Assembly: GCA_033558025.1 (NCBI GenBank)
Contig: JAUCEF010000009.1
Span: forward strand, 2,604,001 to 2,668,000
DNA length: 64,000 nt
Origin: Phytophthora sp. 'mugwort'
Lineage: Eukaryota; Oomycota; Peronosporomycetes; Peronosporales; Peronosporaceae
Direction: 5' to 3'
Shown here: positions 10,935-21,293 of the stretch, one piece after another
Layout: every line of letters starts with the position of its first letter
Numbering within the stretch: the stretch's first letter is position 1
Made by a program: the position numbers and the translations under genes
Notes under the pieces: generated by a model
Databases searched by the model: none
Seen by the model: the letters and a program-made list of their open reading frames with translations, nothing else
What the model was told of the DNA's origin: nothing

Positions 10935-12982
10935 GTTCATTTCCTTTTGAGCCCGAGCACTTCCGCGTGCTCTTCTTCTTCTTCGGCTTCCACGTCAGCC
11001 CTCAAGACTCGGTCTGACAGCTGTGTGGAAGCTCCTGTCAAGCCTGTTGCTGCCAAGCAGCAGGCTAAGAGCTCTAAGCGTCCGGCAAAGGCTCTGCCGC
11101 TAAGGGATCCACCAAGGTGGCATCCAAGGTGACCCCCAAGGCACCTGAACCGCCTGAGGAGGACCCTGAGCTCCGCGTGGACTTTGAGGAGGGCTCGGGC
11201 AAATCTCCCATGTCCTGGGGCGATAACGAAATCCCGCTCGTCAAGGGGTCTGACGGCGGCCCGAGTCAGTCGGACTCGCTTGGGTCCCGTACCCCACTGT
11301 CTAACCATAACGGCGACGATGGCGACGCGCCGAAGACGTCCGGCGTCAGAGAGCTCGCGCTCACCCAAGGAGGACGAAGAGAAATCTCGTTCTCCGGTCA
11401 AGAACTTGACGCTCGCTGAGGCAATTGCCCGCGTCATGGCTGCATCAGCCTCGGAAGTCAGCCGTAAGCGGCGAGCTGCTTACAGTTCTCCAATCGTGAA
11501 GAGTATGGAACCCTCACGCTCACGAACACGGGCCTCTTCAGTTCTTCTTCCGACGAGGAGGAAGAGGGCCAAATCGGCCGAGAGATCTCCATCGATCTCG
11601 ACGGACAGCAGTTGGAGTACCAGGCTGCTCGTCATAAGGAGTGCGGGCCCCGGCGACTCGGTCGCCTGTGAAGTACTCTTCACCTGTTCGTGGGGGGACC
11701 GCCTTGAGCTCCCGGGTACTTCCCTCCTGAGGAGTCCCACGGAGCCGACGCCTACATGGGTCAGCTCCAGCCGCCTCGCGTGCTTCTTGGCGGGCGCTCT
11801 TCTCGGGGCGCTTATGCGCGCCACCTGGTGGCCAAGCAGCCCCTGTTCCAAACGTGAGCATCGCTTGGTGCGTGCTCCTGGCACCGCACAACATCCCGTT
11901 CAAGGAGTTCGCGAGTCGGCGAAAGAAGCCAGATCTCCGGTCGGGACTGCGACCTCTGTGGGGCTATCCAGCCATGAAGCTCCCAAACTGTGACTCTTTC
12001 CTAAAGGCCGAGGCCGTCTTTTGGAAGTGGGCAGCTACACGCTGTTCACAAGGACAACTCGAGGTTCTCCGGCAGGATCTCACCCTGGAGGCCATCCTTG
12101 ACCTCCGAGATCTACGTATTGAGTTTGCCCATGTGATTGGCAAACAGCAGCTTTCTCGAGAACTGCAGAAGCATTCCGCTTCTAGCGCTCATGATGAGCG
12201 CTGGTGTGGTCTTGGCTCTACGACCACACCCCGTTCGGGCAAGAAAGCCCAAACTACTTACGAAGCCGTCGCCGATTCTGTTCCCAGATCGCGACAGCCT
12301 TCGGGGCAGTCAGCCTGGAGCCGTTAGTACGGCTCCCAGGAGCACTCAGCTTCCGAGTATCCTCTCCACTTCACGCGGAACTGGCGCTTCCCGTGAACGT
12401 GCCGCTCCTGGAGCACACGCTCCACGTGGTAGTGGGTCTCCCCATTACGGCCAAGGAGAGGCGGTAGTGCCTCGAACGAGTACGAGTATGAGGCGCCGCC
12501 CCTCCTGCCCAGCTCAGGACCTGGTGTGCCGCCTTCGGCTCCACCTCGGGGTTTTGAAGACACCGCTCTTCGTAGTCGAGTCCTTGCGCTTGAGATTGCG
12601 CTTGGACTTGGTGAGGGCGGGGCTGCTGCCGCCCAGGCCGGGAGCGCTGGGGTGCTTGGGATGATTCGTGACGACGTGAATCGTCTGGCCGATGACTTGG
12701 CGGCCCTAGAAGGATGTGTCGATCATCGTACGAATAGCGTGGACGATATTTTCGAACGTCTGGATGCCTTTTGGGCGTCCATGGACCGAGTCCAACGGGA
12801 GTTGTCTCTCTTTCGGGACCTCCTGTGGCCTGTCTGTGCCCCAGGCGGGCGCGCCTCCTGCGTACTCCCAGCCATATCACTATGGCTCATACTCGGCGAA
12901 TGCAGCCGGGGTTCCTTCGTATAGAGGCCCTTCCGCGGCCCCGCAAGGGACCTGGGCTTCTAGCTCTGGGCGCGCTCAGTGA
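10913..12982 (+). pseudogene. antisense ORF of gypsy copy A: Ser/Arg/Pro-rich, coiled-coil protein, frame-broken
   Basis: Running opposite to gag-pol, a coding-like region starts with an ATG inside the 3' LTR (10913) and ends at a stop that slightly overlaps the integrase end (12982). Segments in different frames give a Lys/Pro/Ala-rich start (APVKPVAAKQQAKSSKRPAK near 11030-11090) and an acidic stretch (PEPPEEDPELRVDFEEGSGK). An Arg/Ser-rich part follows (11380-11560), then a central domain (11900-12200, with FWKWAATRC and LTLEAILDLRDLRIEF), a strong coiled coil (12541-12820) and a Pro/Tyr/Gly/Ala-rich tail. Several frameshifts are present and copy C shares them. The product may be Gag-like or regulatory, but I recognise no known family. 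Confidence 0.6.
12324..12563 (-). CDS. chromodomain of gypsy copy A
   Basis: The last 45 residues before the stop read as a chromodomain: H-Y-H-V-E-R-V-L, then R-Q-F-R-V-K-W-R-G-Y, then C-S-W-E-P. This module, usually fused to the integrase C-terminus, guides chromovirus insertion to marked chromatin. Here it is separated from the integrase end (12960) by frame breaks. It lies opposite a stop-rich gap in the antisense ORF. Confidence 0.72.
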   Translation of the reverse strand: MSSKPRGGAEGGTPGPELGRRGGASYSYSFEALPPLLGRNGETHYHVERVLQERHVHGKRQFRVKWRGYSEAECSWEPY

Positions 12983-14275
12983 GAAGGGTCGCATCCTCGC
13001 TTTGTACAGCTGTGGTCTGTGAGCCCTGCGGAACATGGTACCGCTTCAAAAGGCCCATGTGGAACGCTGGGTGGGTCGTCATCGACTTAAGCAGGTCAAT
13101 GGTATATGCCGCACCATGCCTGGCCAGCACCACGAAGGGTCCAACGAAGCGGTGCTTCAGCTTGTTGCTCCCAACGTAACTTACCGTGGTGAGTAGCAAG
13201 TTCCTAGTGTCTAGTAGGACTAACTCCCCAACATTAAACACGTTTAAATTTCCTCTTCCATTCTTGTCAGAGTACTCCTTTGTTTGTTCTGTGCCGCTGC
13301 AATGGCATCACGGACACAGATGATTACGTTCAGCCTGGTGTCTATAAAAGCAACCGCTTGTTTCCGTAAGGAAACTGGTCTCATGTCCGGGGCCTGGGAG
13401 CAAAGCGCTTTCCGAGGCTCTCCCCCACTTAGAACTGAAGACGGGGTGCTGCCTCGCAAAGTGAGCGGCACCCGTGGATGGCGTAAGCCATTCAGATAGA
13501 ACGGGGTATACCCGGTCGAAGCGTGAACCACATTGTTGAGTGCAAACGCAACTACTGGCAGGCGTTCTGACCAAGTGCGAAGAGCCTCCGCACAGACACT
13601 GCGTAGAGTGACTTCAAGCACCGGTTGACACGCTCCGTCTGCCCATCCGTTTGAGGATGATCGGCAGTGGACATGTGCACCTTGTTCCAAGTAGTTGGAA
13701 CAGCTTTCGCCAGAAATCAGAGGTAAACCGCGGGCCACGATCCGAGAAAATTGTCTCCGGCAGACCATGACGGCGGAAAACGCCATCCCGGAACAGCTTC
13801 GCAACCTGTTCCACGGTCACTGTGTTTTTGACCGGAGCAAGACGCACCATCTTGCTCAGACGGCACACGAACACCAAGATGCCGGTGTTCCCGTGGCCGT
13901 CGGCTGGAAGTCCGAAGATGAAATCCAGACTCATCGACCTCCAGCAGTCCACTGGAACGGGCAGGCTCTGCAAAGGAGCCGAGGCGTGCCCGGCGGGTTT
14001 CACCCGCTGACATGTTTCACATGTCTTCACGTACTGTGCGACCCATTGTACATGCGGGCCCACCAAAAGTACTGAGAGACCGATTGGAAGGTCTTGTCGC
14101 GGCCCAGGTGACCGCTGGACGGCGCATCGTGAGCCTCCTGTAGGATGTCAAACTTAAAGTCCTCGTCGCTTGGAACGACTACCCGAGGGGTTTCGTGGGG
14201 CTCCACTCGATAGTAGAGCAGACCATCGGCCCACTCGTATGGATGGAGCCGGGCTCTCTGACGTGGCTGAGCCAC
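12960..14275 (-). pseudogene. integrase region of gypsy copy A, frame-broken
   Basis: Order on the element strand: an HHCC zinc-binding N-terminus (14275-14027, H-D-A-P-S-S-G-H-L-G then C-E-T-C), and a catalytic core with D-F-I-F-G-L-P and D-R-G-P-R-F-T near 13720-13960. The core continues in another frame through the T-G-Y-T-P-F-Y-L-N-G-L block (13804-13244). Last is a GPF-type C-terminal module (F-V-G-P-F-V-V-L, 13241-12960). At least three frame changes disrupt the protein. Copy C has the same breaks at matching places (47351-48666). Confidence 0.78.
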
Positions 14276-15990
14276 TCGGCCTTGGCTTCCTTGCCAACGG
14301 GCAGGAGACGCACCAAAGGTGCCAGGGCTTCGTCGCCCCGATATTCCATGCGTATCTCATCATATAGATCGGTCGTGGCGCGACTTATGTTCGCCAGCTT
14401 ATAGTCTGGCGAGCGTGACAACGCATCGGCAAGCACGTTGAGCTTGCCAGGCTTGTACTCGACGCGGAAGTTATATTCCGCGAAGAAGGACAGCCACCTC
14501 GCCATCCTTTGGGACAGGTGGGGCGGATTTGTCGCCGTCCATAAGGATGCATGATCTGTGTAGATCACAAAGGGCTGGGAGTCCAGGAGGTGCACCCGGG
14601 ACTTGACAAGGGCGTACTTCATGGCGAGAAGCTCCTTGTCATGAACGGGTAGTTCCGTCTGGCAGCCTTGAGCTGCCTGGACTGAAACGAGATCAATCGT
14701 TCACGTCCTGCTGCATCGTACTGCAGCAATGCACACCCGATTGCATAATCGGATGCATCACAGACGACGCTGAACGGCTTCGTGTCGTCCGGCAGTGCCA
14801 GGACAGGCGCCTTCCGAAGGCTTGCCCTGACATTGTCAAAGGATTCCTGGTGCTCACGCCCCCAGTGCCAGTCGGTATCCTTTCTTAGATAATCCGGCAA
14901 GTGTCTAGCCAGACCCGCGTACCCCTTCGCTGTACTAATATAGTTGGATAAGCCCAGCCACTTCCTCAGGTCCTTCTGGGACCTTGGTGTTGCCAAGCCG
15001 AAATGGCTTTGCCCTTCTCCTGGAGGCTCGAACGCCGACGTTGCTAACAAAGCAACCGAGAACTTTGATCTCTTGCGCCGCGAATATGCACTTGTCGATG
15101 TTGGCATAGAGCTTGTTCACTTTCATGACTTCCAACACTCGACGGAAGTGCTCCAAATGCACCTCCATAGCCGTCTCGCCTCCCTCGGCACGGCTATGGA
15201 CGAAGATGTCGTCAAAGTACGACTGTGTGTACGCACGCATCGTTCTTAACAACCCCGTGGCCAGGCGCTTGAACGTTGTCGGACATTAGACAGGCCTGCG
15301 GCATCACAAGCCACTTCTAGAGCTTATGGCTCGGCGGGTTCACTCCGGTGAGCGGGATGTCGCTTCCGCGCATCAGAATCTGATAGTATCCGTCCACCAG
15401 AACCAGGGCACTGTGCAACTCGCACCTGGCCACGCTGTTCAACAACAAATCCTGTCGCGGAATGGATGTCTGAGTCTCCAACCGTCGCGCTGTTCAGCTT
15501 GTTGAAAGCATGAACCAGACGCCACTTCCCGTTCAGCTTCAGGTTGGCGCCGGGCTCTGGGATTTCGATTATCTCACAATGCTTGTCTTGGCCTTGGCGG
15601 CGAAGAAGGCATCAATGACCTCGCACTGCTCGCGAGGCAGTGGACATTGTCTGGTGTCAGTACTTGTTGCCGGCACGGGGTCGATCTCGTGGTTGATCCC
15701 ACGATCCGGTAGGGGTTGGCAGGGTGGGTCCTTGGACACCACTTCCTCGAACTCCTCCACCAAGCATACACCTGATCCATCGGGTACTTGAGAATCTCAG
15801 AACCCAAGCGCGAAACACGCTGGGAGGAGAATGCCTCCAGGACGGCCACGTCCATCAGCGAGGAGGAATTTAGCTCATCAGGAGTGGGCCCGTGCTTCAG
15901 AAGTACCACCTCCGCGATCTCCCCAGCCTTCGGGTTGGCCAAGAAATCTGTCAGTATTAACGCTTCGGGGTCCAAGAGCTTTGACACCGC
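14179..15990 (-). pseudogene. reverse transcriptase and RNase H of gypsy copy A, frame-broken
   Basis: RNase H is well preserved (about 14179-14800: CDASDYAIGCALLQ, the YTDHASL catalytic block and the closing L-A-D-A-L-S-R). Upstream on the element strand lies the reverse transcriptase with the catalytic YFDD at 15208-15219 and the L-Y-A-N-I-D-K-C palm/thumb block. The fingers and N-terminal region lie near 15500-15990 (P-L-P-D-R-G-I...P-L-P-R-E-Q-C). Stops and frameshifts separate these parts, including a shift just after VLGCFVSN that is also present in B and C. Confidence 0.78.
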
Positions 15991-16244
15991 GGACAGTGTC
16001 TCCAGCTGGATGCCGCCCGCCTTGACCCATTGACCGGCCTCGCCGTCGTGGATGTGGTAGCACCCTTCAACTGGCCGCGTCTGAAGAACCTGGGCCCTGG
16101 ATTCCGAGTCGATGGAGCGACTTCAGTCTGAAGTGACTTCAGACTCGGCTTGCGGAGTCGGCTATGTCGTCGACGGCGTGGTACTCCGTTACTTATGCCT
16201 GTGGAAGTCTCGTTGACGATATCCAAAGCCTCTATGCTTCATGT

Positions 16245-16475
16245 GGAACATGGTTACCCACACAAGAAGTGCATTCCGCCACTTCTTCTTCAGTTATGGT
16301 CTGGGCGACTTGGAACAAGGTTACCCACAGCGGAAGCGCAATCTGCGCCTTCCTCGCCAGTTTCTGTCTGTCTGGGTGACTCGGTGTGGGACGCGGTTAC
16401 CCACACAGGAAGCGCCTCGAGCGTCTTCCACGCCTGTTTCAGTCTGGGTGACCCGGTGTGGACCTAGGTTACCCA
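16245..16475 (-). repeat. 72-bp tandem repeats encoding about 24-residue units in the protease-RT linker
   Basis: On the element strand about four units begin with GTGGGTAAC and encode V-G-N-x-[VG]-P-x-R-V-T-Q-T-E-T-G-x-E-D-A. They lie between protease and reverse transcriptase. Copies B (about 31000-31235) and C (about 45437-45670) carry the same array with small differences. One unit has a frame change. Confidence 0.65.
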
Positions 16476-16874
16476 CCTGGTCGGTGCCTCCGGGCACCGC
16501 CACTCTTGAAGCCTTGGCCGCCGATCTAGATTCCGACGGGGGGGTCGAGGGCTATCCTTTACGGACTGCCGCACTCGACCAGCTGCAGCTTCTGCTGCCA
16601 CCGCCTCTAGGGAGTCGCTCAATACGTCGGCGGCCTCCAAACATCCACTGGGTGCTCCTGCATCCCGGCGCCCCTTTCGGACTCCCAGTCCTGGCAGAGG
16701 TGGGAACATGACTCGCCAATGCACTCCCAGTAACTGCGGGCCGGCTGGCCCCGATGGCATTGTTTCGCCAATCGATTCATGGCTCATGTTTCACGAGCCA
16801 GACAGTAAACTGCTCCATGCTGTCGAAGTCCTCGAACTTCATAGCAAGATTCACATGGACCTTGGAAACGGTAA

Positions 16875-17138
16875 CTACCGTTCCGTCGGCCAGTTGTACC
16901 GACACTGTCCTGTTGCCTTGCTTTCTCGTAAAGCATCGGCCAACTTGTTGCTGTTCTCCGCAACAGTCTGGCGGCGTGCGAAGTTCTTCGACGCCCCAGA
17001 GTCTATCAAGACTCGGAAGGGATGGGTATATCCCCGTACACTTACGTGTATCACTAGCAGCCGAACGCTACCCTTCTTCGATTCGAGAGTGCAAATACTC
17101 TCAGGGGCTAAGACGCCATGGTGCGCGCCGCCCACCAC
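16875..17138 (-). CDS. aspartic protease domain of gypsy copy A
   Basis: A retropepsin-like segment with the active-site Leu-Ile-Asp-Ser-Gly-Ala-Ser, preceded by a hydrophobic strand (L-L-V-I-H-V-S-V). It would cleave the Gag-Pol polyprotein. In this copy it is an open fragment flanked by stops, so it is probably not expressed as part of an intact polyprotein. Confidence 0.65.
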   Translation of the reverse strand: MVGGAHHGVLAPESICTLESKKGSVRLLVIHVSVRGYTHPFRVLIDSGASKNFARRQTVAENSNKLADALRESKATGQCRYNWPTER

Positions 17139-17299
17139 CGCTGATGAAGACTTAGATCTTCCTCAGTAGGGCGCTCCGCTCCTACTGGTGTCCTGCGTTC
17201 CCCTGCCCATGGGGTCGCGGCCTTTGCCAGCGACCCTTGAGCGCGATGGGCTTGGGAGGAAAACGTTTTCGTTGTCCCCCCGCAGGACAGGCACGTGCC

Positions 17300-18156
17300 A
17301 TGTGACCTTACTTACCACAGCTATGGCAGCGAATATCGTGCTACTCGGCGAGCGCAAGTTCCATGGGAACAGGCCCGCTGGGGCTCCCGTGACTTGGCGT
17401 CGCAGCCCCTGGCCACATCGCCGCCGGCGTGCGCGCCTAGCGGTGATTATACTCCTGTAGGAGGGCGAGTTGGATCGCCGCTTCCAGAGTACTGGCCTGC
17501 ACCCGAAGCAGCTGGGTGCGGGCCGGGCCTACTCTTAGCCGTCCATGAACACCGTCACCTTGATGTGCTCATGGAGTGGGTTTCCCACGAGGGATGCGAT
17601 GGGCTCCCGCATATCCTGGATTACTCGTGCAGCTCACGACTTCCCTGTTTGCATGACAGGAAGCGTGACCGCTGGCGGTACTCATAGTTCACCGAGAGGA
17701 ACGCGGCTCTAAGCTGTTCACACAGCTGAGCCCAGGATGCGAAGCATCCAGGCGTTGTCGTTTCCCGCGTATACGCCCAACTCTTAGCACGCCCGCTAAG
17801 GTTGGAGAGGGCGAAAGCCACATGGAGGTGCTCCGAAGAGATGAGAGCCGCATCCATTGCGAGCTCTACTTTTCGCACCCAGTAGTGAAGGTTTTCACCT
17901 TCCTTCCTTCATAAGGGTTTACCTTCAGCCTTAACGGTTTGGGGTAGGCCGGTTTCGGCTCTGCGGCCGGAACCTGCTTCGAACATGTTCGATGAACCCC
18001 CGCTCACGGCAGGTCGAACGCGTGACCGCGTTTGACCTGCTCAGCTTGCGTTGATGACGCCAAGCTGCGCAAGGCATTCATTCCAAAGATGCCAGTCATC
18101 TTACGAACGGACTCGAACTGTGAGTCGTTCAGATGAGAAAACTCATTCCGGTCCAT
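17300..18156 (-). pseudogene. gag of gypsy copy A with stops, ending in a CCHC zinc knuckle
   Basis: The reading frame starts at the ATG at 18156 (M-D-R-N-E-F). It is interrupted near the 32-bp extra palindromic segment that copy A shares with B. It resumes as the Gag capsid-like part (17878-17621, with W-A-Y-T-R-E-T and F-L-S-V-N-Y-E-Y-R-Q-R-S-R-F). A stop after ELHE at 17621 and later stops are shared with B and C. The C-terminal knuckle C-x2-C-x4-H-x4-C has TAA in place of one loop residue (17308-17310). Confidence 0.68.
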
Positions 18157-18223
18157 GATGATAGGACCCAGAGGTTTCAGGCAGTAAGCCGCGTAGGCGT
18201 GGATTGACTACAATGCTGCCAAG

Positions 18224-18539
18224 TGTGACGGGGCTGACAACACCTTGTGCACAGGAAGTGTGACTTCCGGAGAGTATACAAACTCTCAGTGAACGGCAGT
18301 TCACTAGTCCCTGGTCTGTGGGACTGTTACCAAAATTAGGTAGAATTAAGACTGACTATTTATTTATAGGTGGCCCATTTTAATGCGTCTACATACTAAC
18401 TATTAGCCACCTGTAAAGTTCCCTAGATGTTATCCTATTGAGTGGCTCTGAGATCTTTGTACCATATCTGTGGTATCTATCCATGACGTCATTACCGTCG
18501 ATGTCATAGTGATGTTACTCTTCATGTAACCCCGTTACA
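18224..18539 (-). repeat. 5' LTR of copy A
   Basis: It reads TGTAACGGGGTTACATG...CCCCGTCACA on the element strand, 316 bp. A TATAAATA box lies in its middle. It lacks about 50 bp present near the start of the LTRs of copies B and C. Confidence 0.75.
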
Positions 18540-18544
18540 ACGAC
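18540..18544. repeat. target-site duplication ACGAC, right copy (gypsy A)
   Basis: ACGAC follows the 5' LTR terminus and matches 10784-10788. Confidence 0.7.
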
Positions 18545-18599
18545 GGCATTCACAGGAGCGTTGATCCCGAAAACGTGGCAACCAAACAGACAGCAGCGG

Positions 18600-19495
18600 A
18601 CTGCGGACGTTATGCAGGCCGCAGGGAGACGGAGTAATCGTTTTCTACGTGCACCCGGCGATACACGACTTCCCATGGGAAGTAGCAGCCTCTATTGCCA
18701 ACAAACACGTGATATTAGCGCTGAAGAAACAACCGCACAAGCAATTCAAGGAACCGGGCAACGGACTAAGCAAGGCGATTGAACGATTAGAACGGTCGGC
18801 AGCCTCCAGTACGTGGCAAGCGGCGGCGTTGAGGCAGACACCAAAACGACTTTGGGCACATCATCATGAGCTAACGGAATATCAAGTCTGGGCGACGTAC
18901 AGGGTGGCGATGCGGCAGCTGAATCTCTACCATGAGGGGCGAGAGGATGACAGCAGCTGCAGAAAGCTGCAATGCTGCAAGGCCACAAATGAAATCATGG
19001 ACCACATTTTCTGGGAGCGCCCAAGCGTGCTGGCAGAAACTGATCTACCACTGGACAGCAGAACAATGGCAGGTGAACGAGCTATAAGGGTTTCAGGCAA
19101 GCTGTGCTGATAGGCAAGCACCGCCATTGTCCTGAGAGCCAAGGAGGAGATCAAAACGAAGCACCCGGACTCAGTTATCGAACAAGAGGCAGTCTGGAAG
19201 CGACTGCGGGGTATACTATGCACCATTTGCATCACAAGTCTTTGGATACAGCGAAAAAGAGTCATCTTCCGACAAGAAGAAGCGACAATCGAAGGGAGCG
19301 TCAAAGAATTCTGGGAGACAAGCCTGAGGCAGATCAGGGCAATCGCAAACGAGAATGTCGACGAGCAGACACATAATTTGACTAGAAAGCACAATACTGC
19401 CCTGGAATACAAATGCGTGTTGTGTGGGGGAAGGGTATGCCATACAAAAGGCAAATTGAGTCTGACGAGGTTTCAATTGTATTGAATTAGCACGG
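18600..19495 (+). pseudogene. fragment of a transposon-encoded protein related to 41851-42750
   Basis: Stretches in shifting frames look coding: H-P-A-I-H-D-F-P-W-E-V-A, then a C-x2-C...H-I-F-W segment like the zinc-binding tail after some non-LTR reverse transcriptases. A block C-I-T-S-L-W-I-Q-R-K-R-V-I-F-R-Q-E-E-A-T-I then appears near 19220-19290. The last block aligns with C-V-E-R-L-W-M-Q-R...V-F-Q-R-E-D-A-T-I near 42470-42530, so the two loci carry pieces of the same family. No reverse transcriptase core is present. The assignment to a LINE-type tail is tentative. Confidence 0.45.
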
Positions 19496-19658
19496 AAAAA
19501 GGAACGTGGTAGGTACGATTTAATTCAGCAGGTCGACGGTCGCCAAGCTGTATACCAGCCAGCCTTGTGCGACTCGAACTCTATCGCCGTCTCAGCCAAA
19601 AACGTGTCTAACAACTCCCTCTCCACTGACGGCGCTTTCTTGCTTCCAAGAAAGGCAA

Positions 19659-19697
19659 GGGGGGGGGGCAAAGCGAGCGCCCCCCCCCCCCCCCCCC
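19659..19697. repeat. G10/C18 homopolymer hairpin
   Basis: Ten G (19659-19668) are followed by an 11-bp spacer and eighteen C (19680-19697). The runs can pair, and G-quadruplex formation is possible. Length may be unreliable in sequencing. Confidence 0.8.
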
Positions 19698-20079
19698 TCC
19701 CCTCTTGAGCAGCTCGAGATAGTGGGGATCATGGGCGCATTTGCGAGGCCGAACTCGGGCGGTACTTAGACGCTGAGCTGTGGTTCCATCGGGGAAAGGG
19801 CATTCTGGCGGAAGCCTTGGAACCCCTGGAACTTAGATTATAAGGTTCCAGCATCTATGAGTTGCTACCGCTTTTTTTTATGCCGCTACTTTCCGTATAG
19901 CCAAATAATCGAAGGGAACTGGTCTGTTTTACCAGCTTTGCCTTGTGTTGGAAAACTCTCTGTTTGCGCTTCAACGGAATAACGAATGGTCTGTGCCCCT
20001 CTTGCCAGTCTCAGGATGTTTCGCACTCACTTGCACATTTTCAACTTCGCAGTAACCTACATTGATGACTTACGTTGGC

Positions 20080-20286
20080 GCCCGTGGCTCTGACGTATAT
20101 ATATATCATCCCCGGAGCTTTTTGGCCCAAAGCAGCAAGCACTTCAATGCTGGCATGAGCTGTTCCAGAAAATGGACATCGTCAACCAGCACAATCCATA
20201 TGAAACGAGTTCCCGATGACCTCCAGACGTTATTGTCGCTATAGAAGCCTATGACTTCTACGCAGCCCCGCTGCACTTTTACATTG
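20080..20286 (+). pseudogene. 5' part of a plus-strand ORF split by element D
   Basis: Coding-like sequence (W-H-E-L-F-Q-K-M-D-I-V-N-Q-H-N-P-Y-E-T, then V-I-V-A-I-E-A-Y-D-F-Y-A-A-P-L-H-F-Y-I) runs up to the insertion point of element D. Removing D and one copy of CATTG joins it in frame to 28002-28144 (D-G-L-R-D-S-V-T-K). A frame change lies near 20210. Protein family not recognised; it could be another transposon gene. Confidence 0.45.
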
Positions 20287-20304
20287 TGCAGCGGGGCTGC
20301 GTAG
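20258..20304. repeat. hairpin: flank sequence inversely matching the LTR end of element D
   Basis: Eighteen-base arms CTACGCAGCCCCGCTGCA (20258-20275) and its exact complement (20287-20304) surround an 11-bp loop. The right arm is the terminus of the element D LTR. The left arm is in the host ORF outside the target duplication. Confidence 0.8.
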
Positions 20305-20690
20305 CGTAGTGCGTCAAAGGAAGACGTATGACTCCCCGAGTCTTACGTCTTACTCTTTTTCTGTGGTTATCCTGACCCCTAAGGTCTCCGCAGAGGCTTA
20401 GATCACTCTTGTTATACACTAGAGACTCAAAGAGTCAGTATACCTAAACCTAGGGCAATACTCTCTTTGATGCTAAAACTGAACTATTATGTGTTTGCTT
20501 ATCTGCGGCAAAGCTGCCTGTGGTGTAAATGTATGATTCTAACTATGTAACATAGTTTAACCTAGTCAAATGCATATTGAGTGGCCCTGTGGCCGCGTAC
20601 CGAAATCTTGTTAATCCTAGTGGTAACAAGTACCACTTACTTCAAGGTGCCACGGTGACACTCGTGTTACCTTCGTGCAACCCCGTTACA
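20287..20690 (-). repeat. 3' LTR of element D
   Basis: A 404-bp copy, aligned along its length with 27599-27996 with scattered substitutions and small indels. A purine-rich AGTGGGAGATAG on the element strand abuts its start, the probable polypurine primer. The divergence between the two LTRs shows the insertion is not recent. Confidence 0.85.
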
Positions 20691-21293
20691 CTATCTCCCA
20701 CTAAACTGTGGACACACCGTATCCGCGAGGGTCTAACTGTATCAATCGCAAAAGGCCCGGGACCTTCCGCTCCAAGAGCGTTTCACTTTTCGTTCCGCGT
20801 CGAATGTTCACACTCAGATGTCAACCTCCAATTGGTCTTTTGACCTCCCTCGTTCGCTTCGCGATAAAGCCCTCGCCACGGGCTAAGCCCCTCTGTGCCT
20901 CCGACACCTTCATTATCCTCGTCATCCCGTACGGGAGAGTTCTCTGACCGTGCGCCACCCGCACCCTCGCGGATCTCGTGCGAGAGTATCACTCAGCGCA
21001 CAAGCGCCGATACGGTCAAAAGACCACGAGTGGAGGCGGCGAAGTGAAGCAGTGCCCCCGTGCGCTTTGCGCGAGACACCCTCTTTGACAACCTTTAGGA
21101 AGGTAAAGAGGAGGTCGGCTACACCGAATCCATGCCTGGTAGTAGCCCTGTCCGCTAGCCGAGCCCGCGCCGCCAACTGCGCGCTCCGAATCCGTTCGAG
21201 CTTTCGACTCCACGAGTCCTGCGCAATGCGCCTCCGCTACCTTCGCAGGGAAGAGAAGACGATCCCAGGGGATCTGGTGTCGTTACCAATCCT

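Larger units (their letters stand above)
10789..18539 (-). mobile_element. Ty3/gypsy retrotransposon copy A (chromovirus-like, with antisense ORF)
   Basis: A 7.75-kb minus-strand element with TG...CA ends and a perfect 5-bp target duplication. On its own strand the order is 5' LTR (18539-18224), gag (from 18156), protease (near 17100-16875), a repeat-bearing linker, reverse transcriptase (YFDD at 15219-15208), RNase H, integrase, chromodomain and a short 3' LTR. A gene-like open region runs antisense between integrase and the 3' LTR. gag and pol carry stops and frameshifts, many of them shared with copies B and C. The 3' LTR is only 146 bp against 316 bp at the 5' end. Confidence 0.85.

Noticed and set aside
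18746..19454. Long minus-strand frames opposite the transposon fragment
   Set aside because: The plus strand shows blocks shared with 41851-42750, and the minus frames share nothing with that locus.
20950..21240. Plus-strand Arg-rich frames just inside the D 3' LTR, considered as the antisense ORF start
   Set aside because: Composition alone suggests coding. Frames shift too often to define a start, so the annotated antisense region begins at 21294.
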